Program-made: the position numbers and the translations under genes
The notes under the pieces: model-generated
The model's database searches: none
Told to the model about the DNA's origin: nothing
Seen by the model: the letters and a program-made list of their open reading frames with translations, nothing else
Source of the DNA: Brienomyrus brachyistius
Lineage: Eukaryota > Chordata > Actinopteri > Osteoglossiformes > Mormyridae
DNA length: 64,000 nucleotides
Assembly (NCBI RefSeq): GCF_023856365.1
Contig: NC_064555.1
Location: forward strand, 20,346,254 to 20,410,253
Direction: 5' to 3'
Part shown: one piece after another, positions 12,241 through 23,237 of the stretch
How the letters are laid out: every line of letters begins with the position of its first letter
Numbering within the stretch: position 1 is the stretch's first letter

Positions 12241-14014
12241 TTTAGTGTGGTATCTGTGCTTGTGAAAATTAAGTACGTTTCCCACCAGTTTTCCTCGTAC
12301 GCATTCGGCACATGTGCGAGTTCTGTGTCCGTTACGCACGTGGACGGTTATCAGAAGGAAACCGTGCAAGCAGCACTTCGACACTGGCTCTCTGCCTCCG
12401 GGTGGCATCAGCCTAATGGCGACGCTCACTGCCATGACAACAGAGCAGTGGCAGTTCGTGCTGGACGGCAACCTAACGATAACGAGGCACGTACTATGGT
12501 ACGTACACGTTAGGCGAAATGCTTAAATCCAAGCCAACAAATTCTACAAAAGTTTTTCCAAGTGTAAACACTGACAATACACACCAAGAAAAACACAGAG
12601 TAATTTCTGGAGGTAGATATTTTTATTTTTAAAAAGAGGTTGCATTAATATTTACAAAGAGGAACCTAACCAATAAATACTTCCAATAACCAATGTTGTG
12701 ACTGAGTTGGAGAAACGAGAAAAGAGTATGATTTGCGGGAGCAGAAAGCACAGGACGCACCTCTGCATAGCCATCGTTGGCAGTGCCACCCCAATCAGGC
12801 TCCACAGAGCTACATAAAGAACGCCAAACTCCTCCACAAACTTACAATATCGAGCATGTTATTTACTTAACAGAATCAATGGCTTAAAATTAAGTGGGAA
12901 AACAGTGAAATTGTAATGCTTATTGTAGCAACAGGCTGCTGTCTGATTCCAGCACGATGACGGCACAACACTGGAGCACTCTTCGTGTCTTTACTCTTCA
13001 TCACCCGCTTCCTGCTTCCTAGCCTGTTTCCTATTCTTCTCTAATGATTGCCTGAAAAAGTGGCACCTCAAATATCTTACTAGACTGTCAGAAAGACTGG
13101 CTGATATTTGGCGACACCATCAACGTTCCCATTCACTTTATAAACCACAGGAAGGCCAGAGCTTATTTGAATAGCATATAAAATTTCAAACATTGGGATA
13201 TTAGTTGTTTTAGCATTAAAAGAGACTGTTTCTAAGATTAATTTTCATGAAGAGTTTCAACTGTTAATTCAAACTTTAAATAGAAACTCAAACTCCTATC
13301 ACCAACTAAACAGAAAAAAGTATTTTTTCCTAGAGCGATCTGCCATACAGGAATATCTGGCACAAAAAACAGCCATGTGTAGAAACAATAGGATTCAACT
13401 CTGTGACACTTGTTGAGAAACAGCAGCAGCTGAAACCAACAGGGACAGGGACCCACTGTCAGTCCATGGTCCCTCCCAGCTCCCTGCCAGACAGTTTGCA
13501 TTGTTACCAGCAGGTGGGAGGGAGCAAAAATGTGGATTCTCTGTGGCTCCACGAGGACCGGACTGGGAGACACTGCTACAGCCAGACTCACTGTGCACCT
13601 TCAGGGATTTTCTATGAAGATGTTCCCTCATGGTATTCAGGCTTTCTCTGTTAACCCGACTCAATGCTATCCAGACCGAGGGTGTTGGATGAAAGGCTCT
13701 GAACTTGTACCCATTTAGCAGAGCAGAAACAGGCATTGTGTGAGGCTCCTCTTACTCACTAGTAAGGACCCCGGCACAAAAAGAGAAAAAGAGGGTAAAA
13801 GGAGGGGAGTGGATTACAATGAACAATAAATAAAGAGAATAATATCTCAGGACTGGATCAGAAGAAAGATAAAAACACTGCATCTGCTGTTTCAGGGGAC
13901 GCCCGCGATGATCTATAGCATATAAAAAATGGCAAACGGGAGTGCAGTAGGAGCTGGACGGGGTTTATGTAGGCAGGAGGGGAGTAGAGGTGTGTAGGAT
14001 GAGCTGACTAAGGT
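12241..14014. other. gene-free stretch, includes vps28 3' UTR
   Basis: The part next to 14015 must contain the vps28 3' UTR. Nothing coding was recognised. Its several open frames lack any known motif. Confidence 0.5.
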
Positions 14015-14135
14015 TTACGAGGAGTGCAGGAAACGGTTGAAGGCATTGTAGGCCGACTCCAAGTCAAAGAGCATCTGCCGGACCTGGGAGTCGTCCAGCT
14101 CATCGGAGGCCGACATGCTGCTCAGAGTGGTCAAC
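14015..14135 (-). CDS. vps28: vps28 coding exon 9 with stop
   Basis: Completes Trp184 and encodes [20 protein letters not shown] then [19 protein letters not shown] (185-223), followed by TAA at 14015-14017. The 3' UTR continues to lower coordinates. A possible minus-strand AATAAA lies near 12621, but the end of the transcript is not certain. Confidence 0.96.
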
Positions 14136-17100
14136 CTGCCCAGGAGATGGAGGCTGCTTAGGTATGTGTGCATGGATGGAAGAAGCAGGTACTGCTATGA
14201 TCACAAATGCTCGGAAACAGTTTCCTGCTTTACATAACTCTGCATTATCCAATAATGTAAATCTAGTTTTCTCCATCTACTGAGATCAGATGTATGCATT
14301 TGGATATAAAAAAGCCATCTAATCCACTGACATATGATTAATACTAATTATGTTTATTGAAATATCAAATTTATGAATGAATGTTCCGTTTCTTCCTATT
14401 CTACTAGGCTGTGAAATCTGGCACCAAAACAGGGCGATCTCAGGGCCAGTTGACCGTACCATAGGTTGACCTTGTCCTTGGTCTCCGAGTCAGGGGGCAT
14501 GTTGCTCATCCTGTTCATGGTCTCCATCAGCTCCCGAAGATCTGGCTGGATCTGCTCGACCAATGTCCAGTCAAGAGGACCAGACAGACAGACCATCAGA
14601 GAATCGCCCATTAAAGTGGAGGCTGATTTTCCAACTTTCAAAGACAGTAGTTTGAGCAAAGTTTATGCAAAAACTGGAGTAGAAGAAAGCAGGGTAGAGG
14701 TGTAGTGCAGAACAAATTAACAATTAAAAAAAAAAAAAGACTACCAAAACTACAAAAAAAAAAAGAATGTCCGGAAGGTAGCGTGGGAAAAAGTTTGTAA
14801 GTGTTCCACTGTTCTGTATTTATTGTAGGCAGGCAGCCTCCAAACTGAAATCACAACACGTTCCTTACTGGTACACACACTCAAAAACTGGTACTTGGTC
14901 TCCCAAGCATATAATCGAAACAGTGATGCATGTAGTTCAATGACTCTTGCGAAAGTGAAGTTTTGGATGGACTGCATCTGATTGAATCCAGGGACCATCG
15001 CGTTCCACCAACGACTTGTTGGTGGATATCCCCAAATAATGGGGGACACATCTTCTGTACAACTGCAAAATCTACACAGCAAAAAGGCTGCAAATTATAA
15101 GTTTTAATTTTTTAAAAATTAGTTATGATTTGTAATGTGACAAATGTTTTTTTTTTTTTTTTTTTTAACAGAATGTGTTGACTAAGGCTAAATTAAGTTT
15201 TCCTTTAAAAAACAATAGATTCAAAAATGTTACATGCCCATTGTCAGGTGTGTACTTGCTGTGTATTGTAAGTGTTGCTCTTAACCAGAGGAAATGAGGC
15301 CGGTTCTCAGATCGTGTCACTTGAGCACCATCTGAGAACCAGCTCCCTACCAGCAGCAGCACACGTGGAAAAGGACAAGAGACTCACACAAAAGGGTCAT
15401 AGAGGATAAAACAGGGTGTGAGATTTTCATTGAAATGGAACATCACCCCCTGCAGCACCCCCAGCCGAACGTTACCTCATCCATGGCCCGGATCTCCAAA
15501 CGTAGCTTGTCCATCACAGTGATGAAGAGCTGGGTGAAGCAGAACGCAAAGGTCAGACAGGAATGCGGGTGTGTAGAACTGATGACTCCGAGTAATGAAA
15601 CGGGGGGGGGCGACCAGAAAACTTACAGAGACAATGTCAGCAATGCAGCGATTGAGGTTGCCTTTGTCATCTTTGATGGTTATTGGCCGGTCTTCTTTGA
15701 TTCGCTCCATAGCTAATGGGCAGTCCAGCTAACAAAGGCAGATATGAGAATCAGACTGGGGTCACCTCACAGAGTCATTCCTTCCAGCGACCTTCACACC
15801 GTACAGATGGCGAATCAATCAGGGCACATGATAGGGATAGGTATTATTTCACAATATCCATTGATCTTCATAGTGCAATATTTATGGTAGTCATCACAAT
15901 ATTCACCTACCGATTATCATCTCTATATCTTATACTTAATTTCATATCCGGTACTATAATAAAAAAAGTTTTCCAGTTTTGATGCCATACACTGTATGTG
16001 TGGGGGGTGATTATCTGGAATGTATATTCTGTCTCCTTCCATAAGAAACAATAAGAATTACTAGTAATCAGGGGTGTGTTTCTCAAAAGCTTCGTAACGC
16101 TAAGTAGTTTATCTAGTACTTAAGATTAATTGCTAATTAGTGAGTGTTTTTTGAATCTCTTTGTAACTAAAGCAATTCGTAATCTTGCTCGTAAATTTAC
16201 AAGTGCTCCGACCCACGTGTGATTTTCTACGTCATATTTATTTGAGCTTGAGCCTACTGTCCTGCTACAGACACAGAGATCAGCCAAAACAGATCACAAC
16301 AGCACACTGCCTTTTTTTTGGACAATGTCATACTGCTGATATAATAAGAGGTCAAATACTGCAATATAAAACCATAATGCTGACTATAAATTAATGCAAA
16401 AGGGGCCCGTTGTTGTGACACCTGTATGCCATTTGAGTGCATCACAGAGTTGGGTCCCATTCAGAGTTAACTTGAGGATGACCTTAAAAATCAAATTCAA
16501 ACTCATAAAAGTGGATGAAAACACGATGCACAATCACAATTCGAATCTGAATAAGAGAAAGTAGGATTAAAATGGAACTGATTTCATATTAATTCACATA
16601 GTGTAGATGTAGCGATATAGCATATTATTTGAATATGAATTACACAGTATGGTAACATGCACAGGCACTGAATCCCACCCCTCCCCTCCTGCCCCACGTG
16701 ATGAAGAATGTTTATGCCAGGAATAAGTACCTGTCGGCCCCCCTGATCGAGCACCTGCCTGTAAAGTCTGTGCATGTCACTATTATACCACATGTGAAGT
16801 GTTACCTATAGAATTTAACTGTGCTTTTGTGTACCATGGTGAAAGAGCATTTCATACAGTCATAAAAGTAACCCTATCACAACCCTGTCCATCTGACAGC
16901 CCACAGACTCACAGGAAAAGCTACTGCATGCAGACTCCTCACAAATAGTAAAACGCATGAACGTTTACGTACGTTAAATATGTAAAAACAATAAGTATAT
17001 GCATGTGGAAAAGGACTTAGAGGGCTGACATGAAAAATTCTAACAATACGCCTTTGGTTTATCTTACAATCATGCAAATATAAAGTTCACATCACTCAGT

Positions 17101-20076
17101 AGTGTATAAGGTCAAATTACATCTACTATCTAGTTAATCTATTATGTAATTTTTTGCTAGATTAAATGACATTCCTGTGTTGTATGTTTGCATTAAATTG
17201 AAATGAATTCTTCTTACCATCATTCCAATTCAACATCTTACAGGGTGTGGCATATTCAATTCCAATTCCAGTAAATGAATGGGATGGGGCACAATTCATA
17301 CACTCTGAACAACCCTGGTAGGCTACATAATGAGTTGTCCAAACAAACTTGCTAAGTGTTCAGTCACATCCTTAGATTCGTGAAGGTTAATCACCCTGCG
17401 CAAGCATGCAAGTCAACCGAAGACAGCATTTGAGACAGCGCCGTCCAGGAAGCCAAGTTGCTTGTCTAAATGTTGTTTTGTGGGTGGGCAGTATCAGTAA
17501 TGAACAATTCATAAAAAAAAAATCAGGTTGCCCCGGGGTGATATGATGAGCCTCCTTGGCCTGGTGCAGATTAAACTGAATAGAGGAACACACTGGAATT
17601 TTGCCCTCAGTGCGCCGTGCAGCTCCTGACAGCTCTCTGCTTCTACGCCCCCTGGTGGATTCCTGCAGATCTACAAATGCACATGGCCTCACAAAGGCTG
17701 CTGTGTCCTGCAACTGTGCATGCACTGATCATATACCATACGCACAACTACATACAATATCCTTGCTTGACACTAAAATTGGTTTTCATATTATTGCAGG
17801 CATACCTGCCACTGTAGGTGCTGTGGATGGAATACCCAACCATATTTATACTTGCAACCCCTTGAACGTAGCCTGCACCTGTCGGGCACTAGGCCTAAAT
17901 GTCCAGGTGATATGCAGCTATCAAGGACATTTTAGAGACATCTGAAGTGCTGCCCCCTTTTTCTGTTGCTGCTCACCACTGCTCTGCTTTCAGAAGGAGG
18001 CAACATCACATTTTGAAGTTAATTTTATATGTTCAAAAATAGGTTAATTTATTTCTGTCTTAATTTTGCTTGCTTTATTTTCTATTTACATTATATATTT
18101 TTGTCCCATTTGCATATGTATGGTGTGACACTCATGTAACATTTCACCACTGAAACACATGGGATCCATGATTCTGTCATCGGCGGTCTGTGCTGTTCTT
18201 ATGTGGAGGCTGGGGAGGAGCCAGCGGGGTACCGCTTAAAGTTTGTTTGTTAATTCTGAAATAACAAAAGGGTTTCGGGAAACGCTCGTAAATCTCACTC
18301 GTTCTTTACGCACATTGTTCGTTATTTGCCAAGATCGATCATTTTCGGGAAACGCACTCAGATAAGTTTAGGTACTGCACTTAGTGAATGCACACTGCGG
18401 ATGTTTTTAAACCTCTGCTAACACTGGAAGCAGTTTGAACTAAGACCAGGAGGGAGAGAAAGCACAGATAACTATTAATTATGTGGTAAACTGAAACTTT
18501 TGCATTTTTCTGCTGAAAACAGAGGCTCTCCACTGTGAATTGTGGTAATTTCTCTGTTTCAACAAATACAGAAACCTCAATATCCAATGAACAAATGGAA
18601 GATGACTACATAGCACGATATGTGATGAGGTGCTGGCAGGCTTAAACGAATGACTAAGTAGATGCCTTACATGCTGAACAGAAGTGCAGACCAAACCAAA
18701 CAGCAAATAAGGAACAGGCCTGTTTGACAGCCCCCACCAGGGAGGGACTAGTGTGTAAGGCAGCACTTACCCTATACTTCCTGCAGAACTCATCAATAGT
18801 GCCCACATCAGAACCCTGGACCTGCTTGAAAGCAGCTTTGTACTGTACCAGCAACCTGGAGCAGGCACCCGTGTACCTAGTGCAGAGAGCCAAGAAAATC
18901 TCAGTGCAGCTGGCAGGTGTTAGCAGTGCTCAGTATATGCAAGGCAGCACTGAAATACATACCAAGTACGTTTAGGCAGATTCTGCAGCTGCACATATGA
19001 AAAGCTAAGTGCTGTATAGTGCAAATTACATCAACCAGCATCCAAGGACACTGACAGCCCATATCATGACCACACCCAATAAGGTACGGCAACGGAATCG
19101 CTCAACACAACATGCAGTATGTGGTTAAGAACTTAAAGTTGGCAGTTCAAAGCCACATTTGAGGGACAGGATGGCTGTCCAAAACAGTACAGGTTCAAAC
19201 ATTAAAAAGAAACTAGCAAACAATCAATGTGATAATAATGAATGAAAACAGCAGAAATTAGGTAAATGAGTGCCGACAGACGACTGGCTCACTCATTTGG
19301 GGTCACGCAGTCCTTTATGTACGCCTTCTCCAAGGCTTGCAGTGTTTTCACCACAGCAAACAGTTCCGCCATGTTGTCATACCTGCCAGAATAATTGGGG
19401 GGGGGGGGGGGGGATGTGTTTCACAACAAGGTCTTATTCAAGATTCACAAATATTCAGCTAGTTCCACATTAAACTGCAAAGAATCCACTTACTTTTCCC
19501 GCTCTCTTGCATTCTTATACAGCTTGACTTCCTGCAACACAGTAAAAATGTTTTCAGAAACGCTTCGCTTTACAAGGAGAGCAAAACAGTTTTGCTCATG
19601 CAACCCAGCTATCATCCAGCCTTTCTGAACTCATAATGACTGTTAAATAGACGCACTTACTTCATACAATTCAGGCTTAGGAGGAACAGCTGAAATTAGC
19701 AAGAGAAACAGTTCAGCACAAAAACATTACAAACGCAGCATCAGCCATACACACCAGACGAATATGGGAAAAAACAACTGAACCAAAACACGAGCTGTCA
19801 TCGCACTGTCTTCACCTCTCATTTAAGAGACGTTTACGTATTAAAACACATTCTACTCGCCAAAATCACTCATTGCAAGAAATAAGAAGTTGGAAAGTAA
19901 GGGGACCGAAACTTTATAGGGCGTTTTTTTAAGTATTTGTCGCCCTCATAAACTATTGCGGGGGTATATTGACACAAAAACACAAATGAGGTTCATTTAG
20001 ACGTAAAAGTGCTTATCGGCTTTAATGTAAACTCACCTCCTCCCATCCCTGTGCTGACGGGGATTCCGTGAAACAT
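14015..20076 (-). CDS. vps28: vps28, ESCRT-I subunit VPS28 (whole coding gene, 9 coding exons)
   Basis: The coding sequence is the complement of join(14015..14135, 14460..14551, 15476..15529, 15627..15728, 18771..18876, 19293..19382, 19494..19531, 19661..19689, 20037..20076). It is 672 nt and 223 residues, against 221 in human. It starts [10 protein letters not shown] and ends AFNRFLHSS, and I recognise VPS28 along its whole length. VPS28 joins TSG101, VPS37 and MVB12/UBAP1 in ESCRT-I, which sorts ubiquitinated cargo at endosomes. The N-terminal core segment (about 20-120) contains [24 protein letters not shown] and [10 protein letters not shown]. The C-terminal four-helix domain (about 125-220), which contacts ESCRT-II in the family, contains [20 protein letters not shown] and [20 protein letters not shown]. 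The start has a strong GCCGCC context before ATG. All introns are GT-AG and no frame is broken, so the gene looks intact. The gene faces away from aunip. Confidence 0.97.
14460..14551 (-). CDS. vps28: vps28 coding exon 8
   Basis: Encodes [20 protein letters not shown] and [10 protein letters not shown] (154-183) plus two bases of Trp184. The donor is GTACGG, weaker than the other donors in the gene. Confidence 0.95.
15476..15529 (-). CDS. vps28: vps28 coding exon 7
   Basis: A 54-nt exon encoding [18 protein letters not shown] (136-153) in phase 0. It is the first helix of the C-terminal ESCRT-II-binding domain. Confidence 0.97.
15627..15728 (-). CDS. vps28: vps28 coding exon 6
   Basis: Encodes [20 protein letters not shown] and [14 protein letters not shown] (102-135). 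Both junctions are in phase 0, with acceptor gttag and donor GTAAGT. This is the most conserved stretch of the protein. Confidence 0.97.
16069..18365 (+). mobile_element. PIF/Harbinger DNA transposon remnant in vps28 intron 5
   Basis: The left end reads ggggtgtgtttctcaaaagc, and the right end in reverse complement reads gagtgcgtttcccgaaaatg. These are matching terminal inverted repeats. Inside, two plus-strand frames give PIF-transposase-like pieces: LLTALCFYA near 17623-17650, then GAVDG followed by [14 protein letters not shown] in the frame ending at 17945. GAVDG fits the first catalytic aspartate context of HARBI1-type nucleases, and NVQVIC fits the following strand. The pieces lie in different frames and the rest is lost, so the element is dead. 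Confidence 0.6.
18771..18876 (-). CDS. vps28: vps28 coding exon 5
   Basis: Encodes [20 protein letters not shown] and [15 protein letters not shown] (67-101). The donor is GTAAGT at 18765-18770. The next intron (15729-18770, about 3 kb) holds a PIF/Harbinger remnant. Confidence 0.96.
19293..19382 (-). CDS. vps28: vps28 coding exon 4
   Basis: Encodes [20 protein letters not shown] and on to KDCVTPNE (residues 37-66, last codon split). The donor is GTGAGC. The acceptor is preceded on the coding strand by a run of 17 C (19397-19413) starting about 14 nt from the splice site. Confidence 0.96.
19494..19531 (-). CDS. vps28: vps28 coding exon 3
   Basis: A 38-nt exon encoding [12 protein letters not shown] (24-35) and two bases of codon 36. 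It ends in phase 2 with donor GTAAGT. Confidence 0.95.
19661..19689 (-). CDS. vps28: vps28 coding exon 2
   Basis: A 29-nt micro-exon that completes codon 14 and encodes VPPKPELYE (15-23). The acceptor is tttcag and the donor GTAAGT. KPELYE is a conserved VPS28 signature. Confidence 0.94.
20037..20076 (-). CDS. vps28: vps28 coding exon 1
   Basis: This exon encodes residues 1-13 ([13 protein letters not shown]) and the first base of codon 14. The donor is GTGAGT at 20031-20036. Upstream, an acceptor ending in tttgacag lies just above 20100, so positions 20077-20100 are 5' UTR in the same exon and the ATG exon is not the first exon. Confidence 0.95.
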
Positions 20077-20688
20077 GGCGGCTCTGAAAAGTGTACTTGG
20101 CTGTCAAACGTACGACAGGCAAGGCGTTAAATCATTTGACTGACACTAACCCTGAAGTCATCAGCTGACTATTCAATCCTCATTGAGTGTCAGGCAGCGA
20201 AAAACAAACAGCGGTATTTCTTACTACGAAGAAGCTATACTGCATGTTTAAAGTAAACGATAATTAAGCAGATTTCTTTCTTATTAACAAATAGACTTAG
20301 ACCAAAATACCCAAGTAATAGAAATTACTTTTAGATTGACCGGTTTTAGCAATTAGCATGTACCAACATCAATTTTTAACAACGGCAAAAAGTTTTAATG
20401 ACGATTAAAGCAGTTAACTATTAACATATAAGAAAACATTTCTGAGCCTGCATCATGCCTAATTATGATATTACGAGTAAAAAAATAACCGGTCAACTCT
20501 TTTTCCGTCGCAGTGGCCAATCAACAAGCTAACAAATGCTAACGTTAACAGGATCATTTAGCGTCGTATCAGTTTTGCTTTGTGTAAGCGAAGGGTGTTT
20601 AGGCATCTATGTTCTTCTTTAATAAAACCCAACACAACTATATATGCTGAATTAAGCTACAAGCAAAAGAAAACTGATTCTCACGTAC

Positions 20689-20770
20689 CTTCTTCCCAGA
20701 TTAAATGACGTCGAACCAAACACACCCGTCGCAGACCGAACACGGAAACACGGCGAGGTGTCCGGCGTGC
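20689..20770 (-). other. vps28: probable non-coding first exon of vps28
   Basis: On the minus strand, AAGAAG is followed by the good donor GTACGT at 20683-20688. It pairs logically with the acceptor just above 20100. The block is GC-richer than its AT-rich surroundings and contains a CRE/ATF-like TGACGTCG at 20706-20713. The upstream limit is only a guess. RNA data would settle it. Confidence 0.55.
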
Positions 20771-21258
20771 CTGTATTAAAATATTAGACCTGACATGCTG
20801 TAACGAAATTTAAAGATATAAATATATTCTAAAATACATATAAAATATAAGTTTATTTTTCTGTTTTGAAATACGGGTTTAAAAAATATATTTTAGTGAG
20901 GCAGTCGACGACCGCCTGTCTAAACCACAGGGTCAAAACACCTTTGAAAATTAGGCGGGATCGAAGTAAGACAGCTGAGTGGTGAGAGTCGCAGTGTGAG
21001 CGTGTGTTATGTTACATTTATAATATTTAGATTTATGTAATTTATTTTGTGTTTTACATAATTGTCTATATTGAACTGTGTGAAGATCACCTCCACGATT
21101 GCTAAATGTATGTGTGATGTATTGGGAACACAAATAAGTCGTACAGAAGGAGATTCTCGTGTACTGACTCCTTGTGTTATGGGCATTTCATATTTTTATT
21201 GCGTGGCGCATTATATACCGCTATTATTCTTGGAAGGCCAGATCAGGGCTCCGTGAGC
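20700..21258. promoter_or_regulatory. shared intergenic promoter region, vps28 / aunip
   Basis: About 0.5 kb separates the probable first exon of vps28 (minus) from the aunip ATG (plus). It holds the CRE-like TGACGTCG at 20706 and a CpG-containing patch at 20725-20770, and is otherwise AT-rich. A bidirectional promoter is an inference from the head-to-head arrangement. No TATA box could be assigned with confidence. Confidence 0.45.
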
Positions 21259-21348
21259 ATGAAACCTACAAAGAAGGCTGCAATGGGGAGCGAGGATGTG
21301 TGCGGAGTGTGGCTGGACACGGCGGATCTTCGCGGGCGGAGGAAGCGG
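21259..21348 (+). CDS. aunip: aunip exon 1
   Basis: Encodes MKPTKKAAMGSEDVCGVWLD and TADLRGRRKR (residues 1-30), phase 0, donor GTGAGC. A second in-frame Met at residue 9 could also serve as start. The ATG at 21259 is the first in frame with a reasonable context (gagcATGa). Confidence 0.88.
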
Positions 21349-23237
21349 GTGAGCAGGCGGCAGCCGATCTGAGTCCATATCCGTCATTATTCACCTTGCC
21401 TTCTGCTTGGCCTTCAACTCGCTTTTGCTTGACCGTCATTTTGATTAACAAGTATACAATTTCCCGTGCGGGTTATGGCAATTAACTGGGGGCAGCACGT
21501 GCAAGGGGGAACGGTGGATAAGGACTTTCAGGTTGTAATCTGTGAAAGTGTAAGATTGTGTGTCCCCTCGTGCTGGACTGCAATACCATCTGCGGTTTGG
21601 CCTTTCTTTGTGCTCCGTGCAGCTTGGATGATGGACAAAAGATGAAATATAATGGGGATATTTTATTCATCCCCATGGAGAAATGAGCTTTTTGCCTGTC
21701 CCACCTTGCTCTCCAAAACACACACAGATATGTCAGAGCAAGTCTGGGGGGGGGGTCACATTAGAGGCACCCCTGGAACAACTGAGTGTGGGATTCAAAC
21801 CAATGACTTTTCGATCACGGACACAGACCTACAAAAAAAGCTTGTAATCATCTAAAGAGAGAGATTCATATTTTTAACCGTGCATGGGTTACACATGCTT
21901 GATTTTGGGGGGGGTGGGGGGGGTGGGTAGAAGTGTTTCATGAAACATTTAATGAAAATAAGCATGTGTGCTAAGGTAACACCAGAAAAGCTGATTAGTT
22001 TACACATAAATAAAATGTAGAATAACTAAGTGGAAATGGTCTTTTTTGTGCCGCAGTCCAGCCTGAAGCAGCCCATCTCCAAGCTGCTGAACCCTTTGGC
22101 TCCCTGCCCTGCCTACAGTGTGGCTGTCTCTCTGAGCTTCACACAAACTAAACTCCAGCTACCTCCAACCAGACAGACTTCCATCACCTCCTTCTTCAAC
22201 CCATGGCCCACAGGTAAGCAGCATCACACCGCAACAGGATACAATTGTGTATATGTGTTTGTTATCTGTTACTTTAATATTCCTGGCCTTCAACAGAAGC
22301 GAAGGCGGTCGAGTCTTCGTGTTCTGAGCATATGAGTGGCTCCTCCACGGCTGTGAGCGAGAGGAGGAAGAGGAAACGCAGCACAGCTGAGGCTGACTGT
22401 GACCCCAGAGCCACTGACCACTCGGACCCGCAGGACAGGCCGGCCTGCCAGGACATCAGGCCGTGTGTCTGGGCAGCTCCAGAGCGCCTGGCTCTCCTGG
22501 ATACCAAATGTCAGTCTGATGAAGAAGACCAGCCAGCTGTGAAGAAGAGACTCGCGGGACGCCGCCCCCTCCTGCCCGAGCCGGACACCCAGGACGCAGC
22601 TCCCTGTCGTGGCTTCAGCAGTGCTGCTGCCGCCTCGGAGCCCCGCGAGCCCCCACTGTCGGACTGTTTCACTCAGGATTCACGGGGCAACTGTGTGCTG
22701 GGGCACCGTGTGACGACGGGAGATGGCGGCTTTCCAGACAGCCTTGAAAGCGAATGGCTGTTTGGGGCACTTTTGTCACACGCGGACCGAACTTCTACCC
22801 AGAGGAGGCATGGAGGGAGTCCCCGCAGAGCCCTACGCGAAGAGCCGGGGGAACAGGGCAAAGAGAACAGTTCTGCTCCGGCCTGGACTCAGGGTCTATC
22901 ACCGGTGAAGCGCAGATCCTGCTCTAGCCCGTGTTCTCCCCTTAGGAGATGGGAGGTCAGCTGTCCATCACCGCGCAGGTATGCTCCCAGAAGCCTCCAG
23001 GAAGACGAGGAGAACACCTATGACATGTTATTTACACAGGATTCCCAGGGCCAGCGGGTCATCGCACATCATGGCTTTGAGCCAAGAAGTCCACTGAAGG
23101 ACTGGGGTAACATAGCTAACTGCCGTTTCCGGACCGGGTCCTCAAGTACGTCAGCGAAGGAGAATGAGGACTCAGAACTGGAGCCAGAGATACTGTTTAC
23201 GCAAGACTCTGAGGGGAACGTGGTGATTAAGCACTGA
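21259..23237 (+). CDS. aunip: aunip, Aurora kinase A and ninein interacting protein (whole gene, 3 exons)
   Basis: The coding sequence is join(21259..21348, 22057..22213, 22297..23237), 1188 nt, 395 residues. Recognition rests on CGVWLD near the N-terminus (human also has CGVWLD), QTSITSFFNPWP in exon 2 (human has a similar IASFF segment), LFTQDSQGQRVIAH, and a C-terminus LFTQDSEGNVVIKH that nearly matches the human end. AUNIP binds Aurora-A and ninein at centrosomes and spindle poles, and has also been tied to DNA end resection. The middle is low-complexity, rich in Ser, Pro, Arg and Glu, and poorly conserved as expected for the family. A basic cluster ERRKRKR lies near residue 104. The FTQDS motif occurs three times. 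Intron 1 is 708 bp and intron 2 only 83 bp, both GT-AG. The gene appears intact. Confidence 0.93.
22057..22213 (+). CDS. aunip: aunip exon 2
   Basis: Encodes residues 31-82 and one base of codon 83, from SSLKQPISKLLNPL to TSITSFFNPWPT. The acceptor is gccgcag and the donor GTAAGC. Confidence 0.93.
22297..23237 (+). CDS. aunip: aunip exon 3 with stop
   Basis: Completes codon 83 and runs EAKAVESSCSEH through MSGSSTAVSERRKRKR to the C-terminal LFTQDSEGNVVIKH and TGA. FTQDS motifs start at residues 207, 328 and 383. The exon is notably GC-rich compared with flanking introns. Confidence 0.94.

Noticed and set aside
13238..13736. Overlapping open frames of over 110 codons on the minus strand next to vps28
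   Set aside because: Mutually overlapping, without motif, and downstream of the vps28 stop, so probably 3' UTR or spacer.
22273..22908. Other open frames overlapping aunip exon 3
   Set aside because: Shadows of a GC-rich exon; the true frame is fixed by the FTQDS motifs and the conserved C-terminus.
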